Assembly (NCBI GenBank): GCA_023653785.1
Contig: JAMKCH010072541.1
Coordinates: 1 to 64,000 of the forward strand
From: Ophioderma brevispina
Lineage: Eukaryota > Echinodermata > Ophiuroidea > Amphilepidida > Ophiodermatidae
Reading direction: 5' to 3'
DNA length: 64,000 nt
Positions 57,859 to 64,000 of this stretch are shown here, piece after piece (within the stretch, counting starts at the first letter, position 1; each line of letters opens with the position of its first letter). Under the pieces are notes generated by a model, which did not search any database, had not been told where the DNA came from, and saw only the letters and a program-made list of their open reading frames with translations. Both the position numbers and the translations under genes were made by a program.

Positions 57859-58835
57859 TCCGCCATTGAATTGCTCTTGTCCTAACTAGTTTTAAGCCAT
57901 ATGTTGTCTTTTAGAAGGAATTCTTGTCGTGGAATAAATGCCTACATGATGTGTTGACACTGGACAAAACCACATAACTCAAATCCGTACATTTTAAATT
58001 AAACCTAATCTGCATAAATCCAAATGGCCGCCATTTTGTTATATTTTTAAGATTTGTGAATTTTGTAAATTGTTACATTTAACTTTCAACAGTCAATGTT
58101 CAAGGTATCACATGGAGAACAAGCACTTTTAAAAGTTTGCAATACACTCTTGTACTAATATCACTATAAACATGTCTTTAAACAAAACTTCGAAACGTGA
58201 CAAACCTAAGCATGGCTCTTTGCATCAAAGAAAATGGCCGCCTTGAAATTTCGTAGAAAGAATTGTAGAAGACATTCTTTTAGTGAAAATTATAACTCCA
58301 GGTGTTTTGATAATGGACAACCACGCAGAACTACAAATCCATGCATTGTAATTACACCTATTTGTAAATCCAAACATTGGCCTCCATTTTCGGCAATTTT
58401 TGAGCATAATTGAACTTTAACAGTCCATGGTCAATGGTCCACATGATGAATCTTACCTTAATTTTACAATTCACTATTGGCCCACAGTATTTTAATCATG
58501 TGGGTATCAAGAACTTCAAGGGACAACTTGAGCATGCTAATTTTCCTAACACAATGGGCTGCCATTGGGCATTGCTTCTTCAACTAGTTGCTGCCATAAT
58601 CCTGACTCATAGAAAAATATTTTGTCCAAACTCCTCCCCACAAAACTGCTAACATGAAGATTTGATTAAACACCACCAAAAGAATTTCATATCCCTCTTT
58701 TAAATATCTAATTTGCATATCCCAAAGGGTCGCCATGTTGCCAATAGCATTTCTGTACTTGCTTGCTTTTTTGAATTGTAGCCACGTGAATCATGGTCGT
58801 TTTAAGTGTTATGTATTACACTCGGAAGAAATGGC
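57859..58835 (+). repeat. Left arm of a large inverted repeat
   Basis: Matches the reverse complement of 62225-62806: TAACTAGTTTTAAGCCATA, AATTAAACCTAATCTGCA, AATGGCCGCCATTTTG, CAATGTTCAAGGTATCACATGG, AACTTCAAGGGACAACTTGAGCA, AAATATTTTGTCCAAACT, ATTTGCATAT, AATCATGG, TTTTAAGTGTTA. Inside the arm a roughly 350-bp unit is repeated (GGTCAATGGTCCACATGATG near 58430 against GTTCAAGGTATCACATGG near 58097). No coding function. Confidence 0.75.
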
Positions 58836-59470
58836 CTCTATATACATAGTTTAAAAGCACCTAATTTGCATATAAATATTTTGAGGATCCATTCTTGTAT
58901 TACAATGTGTTTCAGTAGCTATTTTCCAATCAATTATTATGCGGAATTTTGGCCATAAATAACATTTTAACCAATGCATTATACATACTATTTCACCAAT
59001 TCACAAAGTTCTCATTATAATTTGTGCCAATCTAGTTCTGTATTTTGCCCTCGTCTTTCTCTTCCTCGTCCCAATAATAATCAGAACTGTCCAATGTAAT
59101 GACCTCACTTTCATGTTTTCACAGGTCGATACCTTGCACAATCTGTAACAGCATCCCATTAGCTCATAGACAGTTCTGGCAACTTTGCACACCTTTGGCA
59201 ATTATTGAAGGGTAAGACGTCGCACAGGTTTTCCATTCATCCACTTGATGACCATTACCATCAGACGTGCAATCCATCCCTGACCAATTGGGGCGTGAAG
59301 GTCTGGAGATGCTCTACGCACCCATATTTTGCCACCTCTGCATGAAGGGTTAGGGGCAGTCCTCACATGGAGGAGGCAGGCCAGATTCAATTTTGGCTTT
59401 CTTTGCTCTAAACAATTAGTACCGCAAGTTGTTCTCAATCTTTGATGGGTGACCTAGCTACCAGATCACC
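58836..59470. other. Unidentified sequence with short minus-strand frames
   Basis: Between the left arm and a MITE. The minus-strand frames at 59001-59201 and 59202-59438 are cysteine-containing and look more protein-like than average, but I recognise no family and the frames are broken. They could be relics of a transposon gene. Low confidence. Confidence 0.25.
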
Positions 59471-59868
59471 GCTGTTTGAAAGTCTCTTTTATTATGAAAA
59501 ACGAGATAAAACAAAAAATATCATCGTCGACACGCTTTTTGCAACTAATATTAGAGTATTTTATTCCACAACTCATCCTGTGTAAATTTGATGAAATTTC
59601 TTGCGGGCAAATATGATGGTTCATAAAATCTAGTTTGACATGTCTTTCTATGGGAAATAGGCATATATAGGGCGCTATAACATACGAATTTGGACCACTT
59701 GTAGGCCTATATGGCAAGATGCCCGCAATGGATTTTTCTGATTTTTGCGAGGTAATAGCTCTTGGCATGTCTCTACTTATATTAGTTATCAAAAGTTGTG
59801 TCGCCATTGCTTAAAATTGCTCTCCAAATAAAGGAGACATTTGCATGGGGTCAAAAAAACAGCTGTGT
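59471..59868 (-). mobile_element. CAGCTGT-ended element, copy c
   Basis: Ends GCTGTTTGAAAG and AAACAGCTGTG. Reverse complement of copy b (50252-50634) through most of its length, including GGGCGCTATAA, AGGCCTATAT and TGTGTCGCCATTG. About 398 bp. Confidence 0.75.
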
Positions 59869-59923
59869 ACTAACAAACATGAACTCTTGAAGTTTGACAA
59901 GAAGTCATCAGCCAGTAACAAAC

Positions 59924-59925
<2 letters not shown>

Positions 59926-59974
<49 letters not shown>

Positions 59975-60020
59975 TGAGGGAGAGAGAGGTGGAGAGATGG
60001 AGAGAGGGGGGAGGAGAGAG
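59926..60020 (+). repeat. GA microsatellite
   Basis: A nearly pure GA run with late interruptions (GAGTGAGGGAG, GGTGGAGAGATGG). The antisense SLSLSLSL frame comes from it. Confidence 0.97.
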
Positions 60021-60144
60021 ATGTCACTAGTAGAGCTTTGTGCATTGGCCTCGAGAAGTACCAGCTCTAAAAAGCTTGCAAGAGACTGACACACCCCTTT
60101 TCTGCACAACATACGGCACCCAGTTTGAATCAATTTAATGATCA

Positions 60145-60438
60145 TCAGCCGGGCTTCAACAAGACATTAGCTGCAAATATGTTTCTGAAGTGTGGAACCC
60201 AAAAAAAGACAATGTACACAAAGGGGTTTTTTTTTTGGGGGCGCCATGCATTCATATACAGTAATTGGTGTGACTCTGTCAGCGCATTTGCTGCCAAAGG
60301 CAAATATTCTGGGAAGAAAAGCTCCTCAAATCCCGCTTTTACAAACTTCAAAAGTTCACATGTCGTTGAACTAGATAACCCATCAAAGACGTGAAACAGC
60401 TGGCCAGCGTCCTCATTGAGAACTGTCTGGAACTTCAT
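60145..60438 (-). other. Unrecognised 97-codon open frame
   Basis: Read on the minus strand it contains NEDAGQLFHVFDGLSSSTTC and FVKAGFEELFFPEYLPLAAN. The residue mix is protein-like. It lies just downstream, in transcription sense, of the LINE C-terminal fragments, so it may belong to the same decayed element or be a captured exon. No family is recognised. Confidence 0.25.
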
Positions 60439-60439
60439 T

Positions 60440-61760
60440 GCAGAGGATGTTCAATTGTCTGTAGGTTTCTGTTCCACAACCACAGGTAGTGTCCTGGAAT
60501 GCTTCCCGGAGCCCACTTCTGCAAAGAAACCTTAGATCGGCTAATTGCAGTTCTCAATCTGTTGAAACATCGCCATCAGGCCCGAGGAGATAGCTCCAGG
60601 TGGAAGATGTCTCCGTTCATACCCTAGATGTTACTTGGTGATAGCAAGTCTTTCTTTTCCACAATGCAACTCTTTAAAAGCTCCTTAGCGACTGATTCAA
60701 GAGGTTTGACTTGCCTAAGAAACTCTCCCTGGAATTTAGGTGGTTGGCAGCTGGTCTCTGCCCGGACTCGGGTGCTTAACATTAGATACTTGACAGCCAC
60801 GCTCCTGCATGCCCGCTACACTGTGACAGAGTCTGATGGTCAATGTATACGTTCTCCGTTGCTGTTGGACGAATACATCTTTGATAAGTCGGCAGGGGGG
60901 AAGGAAGGCATTAAGCTGAGGTCAAGTTTATGCCATGGGTTGATCTTTCCATACAGGGCATGTTGCTCCACCAATGGGCAGACCAAGAGGAGGTTCCATT
61001 GTCGGTGGGCTGTTCCACAAACACAGATAGTGTCCTGATATGCTTCCAAGTAGACCTCACTTCGCAAGGAAACCTTAGATCGGCCAATTAGGGTTTCAAT
61101 CTGTTGAGCATCGCCATTTAAGCCCATGGGGAGTCAGGCTCCAAGTTGGGAGATGCTCATCCAGGTTCAATACCAATAGATGTTACTCCTTTAAAAACGC
61201 AGTTTAGAAACTGATTCAAACTCTGTCTGGATTTAAGGCGTGGAAAGCAGGTCTCTGTCCGGACATAGTGTGCATCACACTAGGGTACTTGGCAGCTACG
61301 CTCTTGCTGCCGCTACACTACTAACTGTTGGAGGAATTATGCTAGGATGGATGACGTTTCTCATGATTGTTATTGCGTGATCATACTTTACTATGTCGTC
61401 TTCTTGATGTGGGTCTTATAAAGAAAGAGTGCGGTCCCAACTTCTAGGTAGACAGGATTATCGCAGTGTTCCAGGGGTGGTCCAAACCAGGTTAATTTAA
61501 GCTGACGTTTGGCTCCATGGTTGCGTAGATGGAAGCACACACCTGTTTGGACGGATTGCACATAGGGGATTCCTCGTAGTAATTAAGAGTTCATCCAAAA
61601 CTTTGGAGAGTCTCTCTTCAACAAGCTGTGAAGTCTGCTTCTGCTGCGATAATTTCCAAGATCGTCTGTATAGATGAAAACGATAGGTTCCTCCACTCCT
61701 AGGTTGGTCGTTGGTGAGATGTTGAACAGGAGGTGCGAGCACACTCCCTGTGGTAGTCCA
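60440..61760 (-). pseudogene. Non-LTR reverse transcriptase fragment with a duplicated C-terminal part
   Basis: On the minus strand, from the right: LTNDQPRSGGTYRF, then the catalytic motif FIYTDDLG (YTDDL at 61673-61659), then HCDNPVYL (61468-61446), all hallmarks of non-LTR polymerase domains, probably of the Jockey/I-type group. Downstream is the C-terminal tail with a Cys/His knuckle, CVCGTAHRQWNLLLVCPL (about 61025-60972). The tail region occurs twice: 61010-61330 and 60460-60830 share GAAACCTTAGATCGGC(C/T)AATT, AATCTGTTGA, CATCGCCAT, GGTCTCTG(C/T)CCGGAC and TTGACAGCCACGCTCCTG-type words. Several frameshifts and stops separate the blocks, so it is dead. The endonuclease part is not seen. 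Confidence 0.85.
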
Positions 61761-62224
61761 TTCTTGAAGCCTACTTTATCGCTCTTCTTCGTCCTAGCTG
61801 AACAAGAACACCCGTTTGCAAGCTACCAAAACAGCTATATGGTGGGGTAGTCTCAAGAGGACTGGAGTGGCAAATCCTTGTAATGAGAAACTTTGTGGAG
61901 TTGGTCGATAGTTATGTATAATGCGCGTATGTTATGTATTGTTACTTGATAACAGATTGATAGGATTGCTACTGACTGGCAAAAATGGTAAGTCATGGGC
62001 AAAATGTGCATAAAATATTGACATAACTACTGAAACACACTATAATTGTAGTGCAAGAAGGGATCATCAGATATTCTGTATGAAAAAATAAGTGAGTTTA
62101 AAACGATGGAAATGAGGAGTAGGATAGTAGTAGTATTCTTGTTGTCAGATTAGGAAGCAATTTCCATAACCCAGGAAAGTGGTCCACTCTGATTTTTTGT
62201 CCGGGTGGTTTGAAAGGTCGTTAG
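61761..62224. other. No recognisable feature
   Basis: The first part (61761-61830, minus strand) may still be reverse transcriptase upstream of the YTDD motif but is too degraded to read. The rest is AT-rich. Confidence 0.35.
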
Positions 62225-62806
62225 GGATTAGACATATGAATTGCAAGTGCAATAGATTAACACTTAAACTGCCCATGATTGAAACTGGCCACCATTTAAA
62301 AAGCACCTAAGTGCTGAAATGTTGGGTAACAATGGCGGGTATTTAGGATATATGCAAATAAGGTTTATTGAATTCATTTTAATCAAACAACCTCATTTTA
62401 GCAGTTTGACCTAAAATATTTCTTTGAGTCTGGATATAGCCGAACTAGTTATGGCGCAATTCAATGGCGGCCATTTTGTTTATTCAAATTTACTTGCTTA
62501 AGTTGTCCCCTTGAAAGTCTTGCATACATACATGTATATAGTTATATTTGAGCGATAGTGTAATTATAAACTTTAGAGTAGTGTAAAGTTCATCCATATG
62601 ATACCTTGAATGTTGAAGTCAAATTATTTTCAAAATTTACGAAAATGGCGGCATTTTGGATTTTATTTGCAAATTAGGTTTAATTAAGAACGTATGTATT
62701 TGACTTCGGTGGTTGTCCATATAAACATCTCATGTTAGAGGTTTTACCAAAATAATCCTTCTACAAGGGTATGGCTTAAACCAGTTATGGAGCAATTGGC
62801 TGTCTC
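62225..62806 (-). repeat. Right arm of a large inverted repeat
   Basis: Reverse complement of the left arm (57859-58835), shorter because the middle repeated unit (about 58130-58480) is missing. Includes AATGGCGGCCATTTTG twice in variant form (62464 and 62644). Ends at GGAGCAATTGGCTG, where a different repeat begins. Confidence 0.75.
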
Positions 62807-62912
62807 TAACCCAAGACCCTTATTTTTCCAGTCCTCGTCACTGAATGCCCCTGGGGTTGGAAGCGCGAGCCATACCCCCACATCCATTTTCATATGGGGG
62901 GGGGGAGAACTC
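62800..62912. repeat. Dispersed repeat shared with 11.4 kb
   Basis: GGCTGTCTCTAACCC, AATGCCCCTGGGGTT and CACATCCATTTTCATATG parallel 11418-11540 in order and orientation. A run of 10 G follows (62897-62906). Confidence 0.6.
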
Positions 62913-63272
62913 GGCCCCTGGCCTCAGTATTCTCCTTAAAATAATGGTATCGCTTGGTCTTCAAATCATCGTAGAGAGTGTACTGGTGTAACAAAATCCC
63001 AATTTATTCTCTAATTCAAAGGAATTGTAAAGTTTTTGCAATTATTATACAACTAATTATGAACCATGCACCTACACCCGATCTCTAAAATGTAATTTGG
63101 GGTCAATTCATAGTTCTCATATGGAAGGGCTCCTGGGAAAGTTGTTGTTCATTGGTGGTGCAATGTGTGTGTGGGGGCACTATGGCACATCTATACACTC
63201 TAAATGATCTAGTCAAATTGACTGATACCAAGTAAAAATCTGAGTCACTAGGTAAATCTAGTCAAAAAAATT
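62913..63272. other. No recognisable feature
   Basis: AT-rich. The near-repeat CTAGTCAAATTGAC / CTAGGTAAATCTAGTC (63210-63263) is seen. No gene. Confidence 0.35.
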
Positions 63273-63626
63273 TTAAAGGGGCATTTCGTGATCCACAACC
63301 TAGTCCCCCCGACTTACCTAAAAAAAAGTTGAGCTTTAATATCTCTGAACCCGTTAGCGTAAGTTAATATCAGGCCACATGGACCTAATTTTACGTGCAA
63401 TTCGGTCGTCTATCTGTAAGAAATTCGCAATTGGTATTTTCTGTCCGTAAAGGACAGAAATCGACACCACATGGCCTATGGGACGTATGGAATACAAGCA
63501 ATGCACATAACACAAAACACGAAAGATTGGGATCAACTTAAACGTTGTGAATAAGTTTTTTCAAGGCTATCTAGTGAACAATAAATAAACAGAAGGTTGC
63601 TTGTGAATCACGAAATGCACCTTTAA
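63273..63626 (+). mobile_element. TTAA-type MITE, family 3, copy c (complete)
   Basis: TTAA at 63273-63276 and 63623-63626. The left end, AGGGGCATTTCGTGATCC, is inverse to GAATCACGAAATGCACCT. The interior matches 16961 and 29365 (CTTACCTAAAAAAAAGTTGAG, CTGTCCGTAAAGGACAGAAA, CTATCTAGTGAACA). The CTGTCCGTAAAGGACAG palindrome is shared with copy a. About 354 bp. Confidence 0.92.
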
Positions 63627-64000
63627 CTAGATTTTTCTGTCTTTGTTAAATATCATAAAATTGGATGACTCTGATACAACAATAACTAATGTAATGCATT
63701 CACAGGATAAAGTCATAATGTAATTTTGTTTTGTTAACCATATACATTAATTTCTTCCCATTTCAACTAGAATCTAGTGAAGTCATATTTTTACACGCGG
63801 TAAAGGCGACATAGGTGTTTTTAGGTATAGATTTCCTATTGTGTCTTTATGATGTCTTTTCATCTGGAGAAGAAATTTTCACTTAAACACGGACAAATGA
63901 TGATGCATGCAGAAGAAACACAACAAGATAATCACAGGGTTGGCCTACTGATCATTTATGCATATCGGCCATTGGATTTTGACCAATTTCCTACATTTTG
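63627..64000. other. No recognisable feature
   Basis: AT-rich sequence to the window end. Nothing is recognised. Confidence 0.4.

Noticed and set aside
59202..59438. Minus-strand cysteine-containing frame as a receptor or zinc-finger fragment
   Set aside because: The spacing of cysteines fits no family I can name, and the neighbouring frame is shifted. Too weak to call.
60041..60145. SLSLSL membrane-like segment on the minus strand
   Set aside because: Comes from the GA microsatellite.
1..64000. Telomeric repeats, rRNA genes or bacterial operons
   Set aside because: None of the expected words or gene structures is present. AT-rich repeat-laden sequence with a SINE, LINE and MITEs is animal nuclear DNA.

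Overview
The window is non-coding animal DNA. It is AT-rich, has no long open reading frame (the longest open stretch is about 200 codons, inside a region of skewed composition), and I see no intact protein-coding gene. It holds a tRNA-derived SINE, decayed LINE reverse transcriptases, many small inverted-repeat (MITE-like) elements, a probable solo LTR, minisatellites and a 3 kb segmental duplication. This mix, and the frequency of words such as AGGCCTA, suggests a marine invertebrate, perhaps an echinoderm or other ambulacrarian. That placement is only an impression. The window could be intergenic or lie inside a large intron.

Layout. 1-3.7 kb: sparse repeats. 3.7-5.8 kb: a 16-bp-unit satellite. 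5.8-12 kb: MITE-like pieces, including an inverted pair of one element at 7.9-9.1 and 10.1-10.6 kb. 12.1-17.3 kb: one weak candidate exon, two TTAA-type MITEs, a 2.3 kb inverted-repeat transposon (13.27-15.59 kb) and a third TTAA-type MITE. 18.3-20.1 kb: a transposon copy split by a purine-rich 567-bp insertion flanked by CATATT. 22.1-25.66 kb: an extremely pyrimidine-rich, G-poor block. 25.69-28.87 kb and 35.69-38.75 kb: direct copies of a 3 kb segment, each holding a 260-280 bp near-perfect hairpin. 28.9-35.7 kb: a dense nest of small elements, a SINE and a CR1-like LINE tail. 38.8-45.1 kb: SINE-like sequence, a second copy of the 18.3 kb transposon, a cluster of an unusual 22-23 bp motif in both orientations (41.04-41.85 kb), a GAGATG minisatellite and a MITE with perfect 21-bp ends. 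47.13-48.05 kb: probable solo LTR. 50-53.4 kb: more MITEs, one holding a 101-bp hAT-like insertion with 8-bp target duplication. 54.65-56.4 kb: a roughly 68-bp satellite. 57.9-62.8 kb: two inverted arms flanking a minus-strand LINE fragment. 63.3 kb: a further TTAA-type MITE.

The elements record successive insertions. Several are nested, giving a relative order: SINE/LINE pieces and older MITEs, then TTAA-type MITEs, then at least one hAT-like mini-element. Nothing suggests a working multi-gene system. The least explained signals are the 22-23 bp motif cluster at 41 kb, the strand-asymmetric pyrimidine block at 22.4-25.6 kb with its probable smaller relatives, and the duplicated long hairpin.
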